Part shown: positions 25,226 to 37,800 of the stretch, one piece after another | How positions within the stretch are numbered: the stretch's first letter is position 1 | Layout: every line of letters begins with the position of its first letter | NCBI GenBank assembly: GCA_019722365.1 | Contig: JADFUC010000491.1 | Location: 1 to 64,000 of the forward strand | Direction: 5' to 3' | Origin: Lithospermum erythrorhizon | Lineage: Eukaryota; Streptophyta; Magnoliopsida; Boraginales; Boraginaceae | Length of the DNA stretch: 64,000 nucleotides | Notes under the pieces: generated by a model | What the model saw: only the letters and a program-made list of their open reading frames with translations | What the model was told of the DNA's origin: nothing | Databases searched by the model: none | Position numbers and translations under genes: made by a program

Positions 25226-28200
25226 ATTTTGTGGTATCGAGGCCAGAGGTTTGAGTTTTTACGTGATTGTCGCAGTAGTTGTAATGCTGCAGGTGTAAGA
25301 TGGTCAGTGGTTGTTGATATCACAGGTATCCTTGTAGATGCGAATGCTTTCTTCTTTGGGTGGATGGATTGTTGTTGAGGATGCCGCTTTGGAAGATTTT
25401 TAAGTTGCGGCTGCGTGTGGGTACCGCAGGAAAGGTTGAGATGAATCGTCGTTGTGTTGTATGTTGACATAAGAATTGGGCGGTTAGTAACTTTCCTTGA
25501 GTATGCAAATTTAAGTTGAATTATGAAGAGCACCATGTATTGCCATTTATGATACTACGGATAGTGGCTTCCATTGAAGTTGGTAGATTACGTCTTTTTA
25601 CTCACGGGATACTTGATTGCCTATAGGGATATGAACTCGAGGCGAAACGTGTGGAAATGAGATCTTTGGGATATGAGTAGATTTGTTGGAATTTGGTTGA
25701 ATTTGAAGAGAGATGTTAAAGATGTTGGGAAAAGAAATCTATAATGTCGAAGTTGGAGTTGTTGAGTGGTTGAGGTTTTATATGGAAATCTAAGAGTGTT
25801 AAAGAGATGTCGATGATTATGGTATAAGATTGTTGATCACTTAGATGCGTGAAGTTAAATCGGTGTGCACGAAATAATTGATGGAAGAGTGTTGGTGATA
25901 ATTATGATAGTTGGACCCAAGTGTTAGGGTAGAGAGAGGATTAATTTAGTTGACGTATCAGGATGGGCCACTCGTGAAGATAAAGTGAGTTAATGAATCT
26001 TTTGTCCGATGTGGGTATGAATATGAGAGGTAAGAAGAGAATATGTGAGTGTCGTAATAGGTTGATATGGGAAATTCTATTTCGATGGATACTAAGGGAA
26101 TTGAGGATAAAACAACGATGGGAAATTTGTCTTAGTAAAAGCATTTGTTACGATTGGGTGATTGTGCGAGGTTATCGGTCATCTAGATGTGTTGGAATAT
26201 GATTGTACATCTGAAATCTTGGAAAAATTGGTATTGGTGGAATTAAGTATCTGAGTACTCTATTAGTGGATATGAAGTTGGATTTAATGTAACGGAGCAG
26301 ATTGGGATGAAAGTGAATATTTTGGTTGATTGTCATTATGAAGTTCTAAGTTGTGTAAGTTATGAATTGTTTCTTGGAGAATAAAGTGAAATAATGAAAA
26401 TTTTGGGACTCTGGGGAAAAGAAAAGATGTTAGTAGTACTCTATTAATAAACTACTTAAATGGGATGGAAAAGTCGATAACGGCTGGGGTAGTAAGTCTG
26501 AGGAAGGAAGAATTATTGCAAGAAGAAATTAGTGGATATACCAGTTGGTGGGACCTTAGAAGGAATTACCAGATGCAATGGAAGGTGTGACCTCTATGAA
26601 CAACATATTAAGATGAGGAGACTAGCTAGAGTTGTTTCAAAAGTGTGTTATGTATCAAGTCGGGTACGAAACCATTCTTTCCCTAGATAATAAAACGTTG
26701 AGACTGGATGTGTACTGTTGAATAATTTTATGAAACAAGGATCTCAACGGAACAGTGATATATTATTTAAAGCTGATGGTAAATGGGGGAATTTTGGGAA
26801 TTTCAGAACATGATTGAGGTTAGATTGAAATGAGATGTTCGGTAGTTGTTAAGGTATGATAAAGTTGTGTATAATCGCATTATGATGAAACGGGAAGCAC
26901 GGAATAGAACCATGGGAAGGTATGATCGTGGAGTATATTTTTGAAATTTGGTGTAGGATACGGGAGTTCTAACAACTGTGAATTGAAATGAGAAAGTATG
27001 AAATTAAGATATGAATTTGGTAATAATAGTTGGAACATCAAAGATTTGATTAAGGGTGGTGCAATTTGGTCGTTCGAGTAGTCAAGGAAATGACATGGGA
27101 AAAGAATGATGATTTCTTCGAAGATTTGAGTATATCATGTATATATATAACGAAAGATGTTGATTTGGGAAATTTGAATTTGTGGTTAGATGAGTTGAGT
27201 AGAGTTATAAGCGGTGAATCTCATAAATTATGGTTAAGAGACGTGAATAGATGGTTGAGAAGGTTAAAGGTTAAAGGGATCGAGTGCAGTTTGGTTTCTT
27301 CGTGGGGAATAGGGACTTCGACATTTAAGATGATGGGGAGGTAAAATGTTAGGATATCATATTGGTTACAAGATAAGTGATAGCGGTGTGTTCAGGTCAG
27401 GTTGAGGATAAATTTTTAAGGATGAGTTGAGGTATAGGAATTCTCGTAGGAGATTATAAGATTTGAAATCTGAGCTACTCGGAGAAAGTTGGACTAACGA
27501 TAAAGGAAATCGGTGGGGAGTGGTAACGGAATATCAATGAATATTGGGATCTCCTCGCCAAGAAAAATATGATGAATTTAATGTATCGGTCATAAATGAA
27601 ATTTTTTGTTTAAGGAATAACATGATGGAAACTAATGATGGTGATGTCTGTGTGTTAGTTCCTAAGGATTTGAATTAATGGACTACGAGTGTAGATGAAG
27701 GTTGACAAATTCGAAGGAATGATATAGATTATTAACAAGTGTGGTAGAATATACGTGTTCTTGTATGAATTCGGGAGACATAGTTTGAATGAGCTCGTCG
27801 TGGTATCTTGTGAGACTTGGTAGTTTTGAGGAGTATTGTGACTTGAGAGTAATTGGTATCATAGGAGGAAGAGCCGAGGAGGTTGGCCGTTACTACAGAG
27901 GACCTTTGAGAAATTCACACTTATGATTCTGGTTAATGGATTCGGAGACATGCTTGATGAGGGTGATAATTGAATTGTTACGAATAGATCTACAAGTTTT
28001 CTCTGTAAGGTTGAATCATTATGTGAAGTGTGGTATAAAGTTGATGTGGAGCAATTATAAGAATCTGTGGATTTGGTAGTAATTAAGCGGGGCGTGGTCA
28101 GATGTTAAGCGTGGTTGTGGTGTTAATGATAAAGCGAGATCAGATGTCAATTAGAATACAACAATGAAATTCATGAATTCAAGGACAAATAGATGGGAAG

Positions 28201-29700
28201 GTTATGTGTTGATTCGATAGAAAGGCCTTATTAGAAAGTACTGACTATGGTATATGGATATAAGACGTATTGAAGTGTAAGACATGGTTAACAGAGATGA
28301 TAATTTAAGTAAGAGGAAAGTTGCTCACGGTAATAGTAACTTCGAGCCGATTAGGATGGCGCCGTGAGGAAGCTATTGAAGAGATGTTGAGTTCTAATAT
28401 TGCTGAAAGGAGACGGGAGGAAAGAATGACTCCAATGAGTGATGAAGAACTTTGAGGAAAGAATGGAACTTGATATGACTACAATTGAGAATAAGTTTCG
28501 GAGATGTTAAATTATTGAAGGAATGGCATTGGGTGAATACTATAATATAGCTAAGTGAACAGGAATTTGGATTCATAAAGTACTATACGGGAGAAGGAGG
28601 TCTAAAGGAAGGTAGGAAGTGAGCACTGTTTATGTCTAACAATTTTGGGTAGAAGCACGTTAACGATACTTGCTGGTATAAAAGTTCAGAATGAAGTGTG
28701 ATGTGAAGAGGAATATGGTAGGTGGAAATTTTCAATTTGATTGGAACCTGAGACATTGGGAGTGAGACTATGTGAAAAGGGGATATTGATAGCTATTGGA
28801 GCTAGTAATAAGTTGTTCTGATAAAGGGTTATCAAGCAGGTGGTGTGAATGATCGGTTAACATTGTAGTATGGAGGATATATACATGCATGTTGTTGGAA
28901 TTGTCCTGTGGGAAGTCGGATGTTGATAAATTGTGGTAAGACTACAAATATATGATGTTAACAATGAGCCTAGGGTATGTATGCTATGGTAAAATTGAGA
29001 TAATGATAACTTTATGAGATGTTATGGCATGACATGGTGTTGATATAAATGAAATGACAGGTGCAAAGGGAAAGACACGATGTTGATCTATACGATGATG
29101 AAATCATGATGGTATGAGAATGGTAAATGAGCGTATATGAAGTGTATCGTGGTTATGTATTGATGAATGGTGATGTGATGCTATATATTTATACATACCT
29201 GGGTAGATTATATGTGCATGTTTATTAAGGTGGATATAACTATACTATGAAGTGGTGTTTTAAGAGGTATATATGCGGGAGTATTACGAAATGGTGGGGT
29301 TTTGATAAGAGAATTTACTTGCACATTAATGAATCTGAAAGTCAACAACGAGGTGATATTATGACACGAATTATGAGCGGATACGGCTGATATCAGTGAT
29401 ATGTATATTGATTTTGAGTGGTATTAATGATGGTTGATTTATGATATTGATAACATAATAAAATATGAATTGATGGGTGTTAGTGTAATATGGGATATGA
29501 GAGGACGTATATCGTAGTTGGGCTATATGACATGCGATGATTATGGCTATGTTGGAAAAAATGTGATTGGTGACAAGATGTGTGATATTCGGTAATAAGA
29601 GCATATTGAAAGGCGAGTTGGGAAGATAAAAAAAAAATAAAAATAAAATCGGGTCTTATGTAAATTTCGAGGGCCGGGGTACATAAAGGTGGGTAAGCTG
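25226..29700 (+). other. Internal region of the gypsy-like element
   Basis: G-rich on the plus strand, with frames no longer than about 125 codons and none recognisable as gag, protease, reverse transcriptase or integrase. The primer site at 25,232-25,249 and purine tract near 29,685 mark its ends. Confidence 0.5.
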
Positions 29701-32239
29701 TGATAACCGTTCCGTGTGTATTATGAAATAGTATACTAATTTAACCGGTGGAGTATTTCGAGGAGAAATCAGAAATTTTCGAAGTTGAATCGTTGGAGAT
29801 ACGACGAATCGATCGGTTGGTAGTGCAGTTCGGTATTTAAGATTTTAAAGTTGTAATCGAATGGTATGATATTATTTGGGGGATTAGAAGTTAAAGTTAT
29901 ATTAGAGTTGTGTTGTTAAATCGAGAGGGGGCCGAGTGTAGAAAGCCCAGAGCGAGAAGTGAGGAATTCTTGAAGATATTTTGTACGGACCCAGGACCTT
30001 TTATCCTTATCTTCTGCGTCGTTTTTACTTAATGAAACACGTTTTTCTTTAACTTCTTCTTCTCTTGGGGCGAAATGGTGTCCACCACCCCCACCAGATT
30101 TTTCTTCCGTTCTGTGGGTGTCGCCTAAAAATCAAGAACAAACTTGTGAATCATCTTTCTCCTAGTCATCCCTGCATCGCGTCCCAGGTAAGAAGGTCGA
30201 ATCTCTCTTGGGATATTTCTTGAGTTTTTTAAAAGAGTTGTTTCGTGGATTTGGTTGACTTTTAGATCTTCAATTTATTATGGTATAGAAATGTTATCTG
30301 AGTATCGGTGAGGGGATTAGCAATGATTTTGAGTAGTTATTGGGGTTAGAAAGTAGTGTAAGTGTTATGTTGACTTTTATTGACTTTTCTTAAATTGACA
30401 TTAAATGATAATATGAGGTTAAAGGACTTTAATATAGTTGTTTTGGGTATAGAATTATTGGTTTGGATATGGATTAATTTAGAATTTTAGTTGAAAGTTT
30501 GGGAAGTTCGTATAGCCTTTCGTGATTGAATTGGAAGTTGTATTTAATGGATTAATTAGTTGTCGATTGATTGTTGGATTGATTAGAATGTCTTGAAGTA
30601 TTTGTTGTTGGGGGCCAATAATGTATTGTAGAATAGTGAAAATGTAGTTATGTTGGAATGTTAGAAGGGTATATCAATCCTTGGGGATAGGATGATTGCT
30701 TAGAGTTGTAAATTGAATCGTGAGACGTGGTATAACGCTCGGGATATATATAGATGTTAAGAGGTTATTCTACGAGATGTATTATAATGTATAAATTCTT
30801 TGAATAGGAGTTGTGAGCACCGGATACAGCATGAGGATTCTTTGAGTCATGATTCTTCTTTTGGGCTCGGGTGATGAATCTGCGATGGGGACCTTTCATA
30901 TATATTATGTTGTATATATTACATGTGATATCTTGGGACTATTCGATATGTGTATTGTGTGGCTATAATCGATGTTATGTGAAAATTGATTTATGATGCA
31001 TAGTATGAAATAGCGAGATTTGATTGACATTATGAGATAACTATGATTATGAAGTATGTTATGACATAATTGAGATTATAGAATTCACGTTATGAGATAA
31101 TTTTGGATATAATTCATGTTATGAAATTGTGTGTGTGTGTGTGTGCTATGTGTGGGCGTGTCTTTGTGTGTGTGTGGTATGCTTGAGATGTCTTTGATTC
31201 TTTTATGTGTTATTTGCGGAGGCGGTGGTGACCAGGCCGGGAGGTTTGGTTGTGGTGTGCGTGTGTGTGTGGGTAGCCAGGTGGATTCGGGAGGTTTGGT
31301 GTGATGCGTTGGGGAATGTAGCCTCGATTAGGAGGATGGTGGTGGAGCGTCGATTATTTGGAGGTGGATTCGCCATTGTATTTGTATTATTTGGAGGTGG
31401 ATTCTGCATTGTGTGTATTATTTGGAGGTGGATTCCTCGTATTATTTGGAGGTGGATTCGCCGTGTGTATTATTTGGAATTGGATTCCTCGTATATGTAT
31501 TTGGAGGTGGATTCACCGTATGTGTATTATCTGTGGAGGTGGATTCTGACGATGACTTTGTGTGTTAAGTTGTTTCCTGAAATGAATATGCATTAATAGT
31601 TATGAATGTAATCTCGTGTGTAAAAGCGTCGTGTAACATTGTATAAGAGGATTCTATGTGAGTTGTGGACTATTATTCATTGTGTGTGGCACAGTTGATG
31701 TATAGCGTATGTTATTTATATAAGTATGAATATGTATATGTGGGGATCGAGTACGTGGTATTTGTATTATTTCGAATTTAATAGTAACTCACTGTCTACA
31801 TGGGCGGGTGTTTTATGCACAGGTTCTAAGAGGTTGATGTTGAGGTTGTTGAAGCTGCGTTGATAGAATTGCGGATTGAAGATAAATAGATGAAGGCGGT
31901 GGTGGCGTAGAATTCCTCATCGGTCATTTCTCTTTTGTTGTCGATTTATATATTGTTAGACTTGGGTATTGTATTTCGTTGAAATTACGGTTGTCATCAC
32001 TGCATGTTGTATTTTAGTTCTTGTGTATCTTTGAGTTGTATAAGTAAGGTGAATTTGTATCATGTTGTTCGTTGTTTTATTGTATATGTTGTTAGTTCAC
32101 CGGGATGGAAAAAAAAGGGTATTTTTATTATTATTAATGTCAAATGAAGTCTTTTTATGTTGTTATCCATCGATCGGTGACTACGGTATGCAGTTGTTGG
32201 CCTTGCTTGCCAGGCGGCGCAGAGTGATCGTTCTGAGAA
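29701..32239 (+). repeat. 3' LTR of the gypsy-like element
   Basis: Partner of 22,971-25,225. It carries about seven units of a roughly 30-bp minisatellite built on tatttggaggtggattc at 31,350-31,550, a GT microsatellite at about 31,127-31,145 and a TATA-like ttatttatataag near 31,711. The right end is approximate because the terminal bases diverge from the 5' LTR. Confidence 0.75.
31345..31552 (+). repeat. LTR minisatellite, about seven units
   Basis: Repeats of tatttggaggtggattc separated by 8-20 bp of GT-rich spacer. The same array has two units at 24,617-24,665 (5' LTR) and about four at 55,468-55,580 (solo LTR). Confidence 0.85.
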
Positions 32240-33549
32240 GCTGCCCGGCAGCCCAATTCTGAATGGGAGACATTGAATGGAAGAAGATGAGACAATTTCC
32301 TTTACAACTCAAAAATCAAAAGATATTGCCAAATGAGTCTTTTACCTTTGAGGTGATAGTAATGAGAAATTGGTCAGAAAGGTGCTAAGAACTCTTCCTA
32401 GAGATTTGACAACTATGAAAGTGGATGAATTAATAGGAAATCTCACCACCTTTGAGATGACATTCAAATCTACAAAATCTAATCAAAGGAATAGCTTTAA
32501 AAGCTGGGTGTGGAGATGAAGATATGGAAAATCTTGCAAAAGCTGTGAACGCTGCTGCAAAGAACTTGATAAAACTCTTAAGCAACCCCGACAGAAACTA
32601 CATTCCGGCGTGCCGATCACAGTGTCGATGACAAGCAGATTTGACAAGGGTGGAAAAACTCCAAATACGGAGGATCAAATGTAGGTTTTAATCGACAAAA
32701 CAAAGAAAATGAAATATAATGCGAGAGAGAATGTGAAGTCTTTAGAGCACGTTCAATTAGAATATCTCGATTATATATCGATTATCGTCTCTTGGTCGAA
32801 GCCCGAAGCTTACTTTAGAGGATCGGAGAATATCTGACAAGCGGTTAGTTGGCGGTTGGAAATGGCAAATGTCGGAATTTGGGATCCTGAGTGAACTTTA
32901 CCGTACATGGTCTAGCAAATAGGTACTCGATTCGAGAATACTCAAAATCTCTGAGGTTGCGGGTAGTGGCGAGATATTGGAATATGGAAAAGCAGAACCG
33001 CAGTTAGGCGTGGTTACATGATATTGTAACACAGAGATTCTTAAAATACCCTTGAATCGGTTAATGTCGAGACAAAATGGTTTGGAAGCTTGTCGTCTCT
33101 CAAAGGGAGTTTCTGCAGTCAAGCATGTCAGTTCATTATGAAGTTGGGCATGTTAAATCATTAGAACGAGTCGGCAACGAGGAAGATCTCTTTTCTTAAG
33201 TAAAGTTTTGGAAAATTCGAGTTCAAGGCAAAATAAAGCATTTCTTATCTGATTTGCGAGCAACCGAAATAATTTGGTAAAATGAAAAGTCAAAGTCCGA
33301 CCCTCTTTTTTGCTTTTTTATGCATCATTGGAATGACTTGTCACATTAATGCTTTCGATAAGTCATGAGAGCTATCGCGAAGAGGTTAACAAATTGACAT
33401 TTATTCCCACTAAAGTAGATAAAGTTGTTGTTTTCTAGGAACTTTTTCAACATAGATGGAAAAGGTTATCTCCGGACAAGTTCGAGAGAGAATTTGATTG
33501 AGTGACTTTGTGGTTGATTTGGCTTAAACTTTTTATAAGGTCTAAATAC

Positions 33550-33795
33550 TAAATTTAGTTCAGTTAGGACACTAGTCCTCTCTTTTTGGTGAAATTTAAC
33601 CGTTTGGATTGGTTTATTTGATGGGGGCCGGGGGGTTGTTTGCAATGAGACTAATTTTTGGACTCTTGGAGTCTGTGGTCCAAGGACCCAAGAAATGTTT
33701 AGTTGGGAAGTTTCATTTTTATATTCATTTTGATGTACTCAACATTTTTCATCTTAATAAACTTCGTTTATTTCTGAAAAAAAAAAAAAAAAAAA
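33550..33795 (+). mobile_element. 3' end of a retroposon with poly(A) tail
   Basis: The sequence ends with cttaataaacttcgtttatt followed by 19 consecutive A (33,777-33,795), the mark of a LINE-type or processed-RNA insertion. The 5' end and a flanking duplication could not be found, and no coding domain is recognisable. Confidence 0.5.
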
Positions 33796-34813
33796 GACTA
33801 TCGTAACAAAGTATTATGATAATTAGTGCCCAAGAGAGGTTTATAAAAACAGCTGCATGCATTCATTTTCTGAGGAAACCTGAAAAAATCTCAAATCTTT
33901 TCCTCACAAAAGCAATGCACTCAGTATATTATAAAGTGCCAGTCAGTGGAAGGTATGCGTATGAGGTCGCTTTATACAGTTGTGGCGCTGTGGCAAAGAG
34001 GCGCGTAGAAGTTTATGGAAAGAACCCCAGCAACCAGCTTTATCTCGAAAGTAATAAAGACTTCAATTTTGCATTTATAAAATAAAGCGTGTGAATAAAT
34101 GCTAACGATGTCGAAATTAAAACTAGAATTATCGTGATAATCATTTAGCATATTAACAAAAGATTTCTTCATAAAAGAAAACAAATCTTTGCGAAATATA
34201 TTTGGCCAGCTTATTTGTCCAAGCCATCACGGTAGTAGCAGTTGGAATGACATATGAAATCACTAGTCAATCTTCGTACACTAACACCGCGTGCAACAAC
34301 GCGTACGAGTTGCTATATATATATATATTATTTTGTATAAAAAATAGAAGAATACCTTTTGTTCCCCTACCAAACAAACCTTTAATTTTCACAATACAAA
34401 TTGACTGCGACACTATGACTGTTTCCTTATTGGTATTGGATAATTCCCCAATTTGTGACAAGGAAAAAAAGAAATGTAAGACAATGGATATCACTACGTG
34501 GCATTCCCAGAACCAGATTGCACAACTTTTGAGACCACACATGTCAGTACAACTCCCAATCTGTGTACCAAATTGACTTCCCATCTGCCTCAATGCTGAC
34601 TTGTCTCATTATCCATTCACCATATTCTTCCAAGCTGCACAAATTGTATAACACCTTAAAAAAAATTATTGAACTAGTTTAGAATAATATAAATTATTTT
34701 TATTGTTTGACATATTTAATGTGTGACAAATTTCGATTAGACATAATTTTTTTTGAATGAAGTCCAAGATTTATTGAACCCAAATTTGGATACACTAAGG
34801 TGGTTTTGTTGCA
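33796..34813. promoter_or_regulatory. Upstream region of HCF173
   Basis: About 1 kb between a poly(A)-tailed retroposon and the HCF173 ATG. It contains a short TA microsatellite at 34,313-34,329 and AT-rich DNA near 34,660-34,750. It should hold the promoter and 5' UTR; no specific light-response element is called. Open frames here are chance. Confidence 0.4.
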
Positions 34814-37800
34814 ATGAGTGGTGCTTCTGCTGCCTTGATTCCTGCAACTACTACAGTGCGATTTAGCAAGAAACTAGAATACCACCACCCCAAATGGTTG
34901 TCAAAGGTTAATGACTACTCTGTTTCATATCATAGGATTTATTGCAGTTCATCAATACCATCACCTCCAACTAGTTCTTCACCTAACTCAGGCAAGGATC
35001 CAAAGAAGAATCCAAGGAAAAAGAAAAAGAAAGATGACCCCAAAGAGACCTCAGTTGATTCTGCTCCTCAAATGGTTCAACAGAAGGAGGAGGATCAAGA
35101 ATTAGAGTTGGCTTCGTCGGTTTCTGTGATGAAGAGGCTGGATGAAGTGAATCCTGTGGGGTTGGGAAGGAGGTCTAGGCAGATATTTGATGAGGTGTGG
35201 AGGAAGTTTTCTGGGTTGGGACAGATTTCTAGGACTACAAGGTCTGATGATGAGACTGATATTCTCATTAGAGATGGGGGGCCTATGTGTGAATTTGCTA
35301 TTCCTGGAGCTCAGAATACTGTTGTTCTTGTTGTTGGTGCTACTAGTCGTGTTGGAAGGATTGTTGTCAGGAAACTCATGCTCAGGGGTTATTCTGTGAA
35401 GGTGCTTTTCTCCCTTTTTTCTTGTGTAAATTAGGACGTGCACATTGCTAGTTTTGTATCTGTATTGTGTTTTGTAGTTGTAAATGTTAATAATAAACGG
35501 TTACATCCTAAAACCAATTGCAATAGACCATAAAATTGTCTCTGGCTCAGTGTGGTTTTGCATATAAATAAATTCGGAGTATGAGATAAGATCTTGCGTT
35601 CTTGCTCATTGCCTGAATCTTGAAGTTCCTAATAATCCATCATTTGTTTACTCTGTGTATTATTACTCACGTTCAATTGGTTTTATTATGGACCCATGAC
35701 TATGAAGTCTGAAACATAGTATTTATAATTATGCTCATATTGTAATCAGGCTCTAGTAAGGAAAGCAGATGAAGGAATTGTGGATTTGCTCCCGACGTCT
35801 GTAGAGATAGTAATTGGAGATGTTGGTGATCCAGAGACTCTCAAAGATGCTGTAGAAGGCTGTAACAAGATTATTTATTGTGCAACAGCTAGATCCACCA
35901 TTACTGGTGATCTCTTCAGAGTTGATCATATGGGGGTTTACAATATTACCAAAGCATTCCAGGTCTCTCGTCTTCCCATAAGTTGTTACTCCGTATTTCC
36001 TAAGAGTTGTCAATATTTAACATAAGGAAAGACTAAAGAAGTTCAATCCTCTATGACAGAAGAATATATAACCTGATATTGTGTCTGTATTTTTATATCT
36101 GCTTTTTCTTCTGCAACTTAAAATTCCAAAAGCATTGTACGCAATTCAATTGCAATTGATATGAGATAGTCAGCATTAAGATCATCATTTGTTGTTTTGC
36201 ATTATAACTGGAACTTTTAAGTAACAACCTGACTCATGTATTCTGAAAAAATTGTAGGACTACAACAATAAACTAGCACAATTACGAGCTGGAAAAAGCA
36301 GCAAAAGCAAACTTCTTATTGCAAAATTCAAGACTGAAGATTCTTTGCACGGGTGGGAAGTTCGTCAAGGGACATACTTCCAGGATGTGGTTGCTGCTAA
36401 GTATGATGGTGGAATGGATGCTAAATTTGAGTTCACTGAAAGTGGAGAGGCAGTTTTTTCAGGTAATGTATTTGATTATGCAAGTATTTTTGAGTTGATG
36501 TTGGAACAAAATGTCATGGAGATAAGTCCAATGAGATAAGTTATACTCGAATGGATCTGCTATGACCTTGGTTTAATTAATCAAAAGAAATATTTAATTA
36601 TTTTGTTTTTAATTTCCACAAGTCGTTTTAATTTCATCAACAGGATTTGTTTTTACCAGAGGAGGTTATGTGGACTTAACCAAGAAACTCTTGCTTCCTC
36701 TAGGTTCCACACTTGACAGGTATGTATCTGTGGCTATTATTTCCTTTTTTTAAAAGAACAATTCTCCGTGTACTTAAATCCGTATTCTTTTTCCTAATTA
36801 ATTTTATCTTTAGGTATGAAGGTCTTGTATTCTCTCTTGGGGGAAATGGACGATCTTATGTGGTCATTCTTGAGGCTGGTCCTACTGGAGATATGACGCA
36901 AAGCAAAATGTATTTTTCTCGTATAAGCACAAAAGCTGGGTTTTGCCGAGTAAGTAAAGATGCAGAAAAGCAATTCGACTAAGAAGAAGTTCCATTTATA
37001 AGGAAACAGAAGAAAGTTTGACAGCAGTGTTAGCGACACTTTCTACGACTTATAGACTAAATATTTTTTCCCTCTTCTGCAGGTGAGAGTACCATTTTCA
37101 TCATTTCGACCAGTCAAACCAGATGATCCGCCTCTGGATCCATTTCTTGTGCATACATTGACAATACGGTTTGAACCAAGAAGACAGGTACTCCTTTTGA
37201 AGAACTGTTCATCTTACTACCTTAGTTTATACACACATGATTGATCAACAACTTTATAACCTAGATGCAGTTCAGATCAATATTAAGCTATTGATCCCCA
37301 CATTAGCCCAATCTTATGTTTATGTGATCTCTCAGTACCATTTCAATGTTCATGGTTCAAAGATGTCTATTTCTGCATCAACCACTCAAGCCCCCTCCCG
37401 CCTTTCTTTGTTAGTTACTACCATGTGTTCCCAATATCATACAAAATTCAAGGTTCTAGTTGTGTCCACAAGGAAAGCCTCAACGATAAATTACCAAACT
37501 CATAAATTACCAAAATCAAAGTTACAGTTGGCTCATAGCTTGAAGCTGATCAAGGACCATGGTGTTGTGAAGCATAAAACAGCTTTTAAGTATATGTACA
37601 AGCTTTGGGGCACAGTAGACATAATCATTTTCACGTTTCGACTTCTCTAGAAACTGTTTCATCCCAACTATAAATAACCCAGAAAAGTTGCTTCTCAAGT
37701 CAGTTCAACAAACAGACCACAGTTTCAACTCAAGCCAGTTCAACACTTCAACAGTCAGATTTCAAGCATCGATTTAATAGGAAAGTATGCAAGTACCAAA

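Larger units (their letters stand above)
22971..32239 (+). mobile_element. Ty3/gypsy-like LTR retrotransposon nested in the copia gag
   Basis: Long direct repeats (22,971-25,225 and 29,701-about 32,239) both start tgata after ctg. A primer site variant (tggtatcgaggcc) lies at 25,232, and a purine-rich tract (aaaggtgggtaag) just before 29,701 fits a polypurine tract. The internal 4.5 kb has no intact gag or pol in any frame. The only hint is an RT-like fragment near 28,345-28,410 (RMAP, then EEMLSSNIAE after a break). It may be a non-autonomous, LARD-like copy or a very decayed one. Both outer flanks carry gctg, a weak candidate for a target duplication. Family assignment to gypsy rests on structure and primer site only. 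Confidence 0.7.
21620..33550 (+). mobile_element. Ty1/copia retrotransposon split by a gypsy element
   Basis: A 5' LTR (about 21,620-22,563) is followed by the initiator-tRNA primer site TGGTATCAGAGC at 22,566-22,577. A copia gag relic follows, reading LLDKTNYPYWKVKMTTF and then EEELSLGNKKALSAIF. At about 22,970 the gag is interrupted by the gypsy LTR. It resumes at about 32,240 with frames containing NESFTF, LVRKVLRTLPRDLTTMKVDE and FEMTF in the order expected of UBN2-type copia gag. Downstream to about 33,500 only faint remnants remain, and I see neither pol nor a 3' LTR, so the copy is truncated. Coordinates include the nested element. Confidence 0.8.

Noticed and set aside
24362..25536. 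Gly/Val/Cys-rich and complementary Pro/Thr-rich frames
   Set aside because: They come from the GT-rich LTR and its minisatellite, and similar frames appear at 31,207 and 55,248 for the same reason.
31345..31552. Regular repeat array resembling a CRISPR array
   Set aside because: Units and spacers are degenerate and irregular, lie inside a plant LTR, and have no cas context.
34267..34593. Open frames of 108-124 codons on both strands upstream of HCF173
   Set aside because: No conserved motif and they overlap each other antisense in a probable promoter region.
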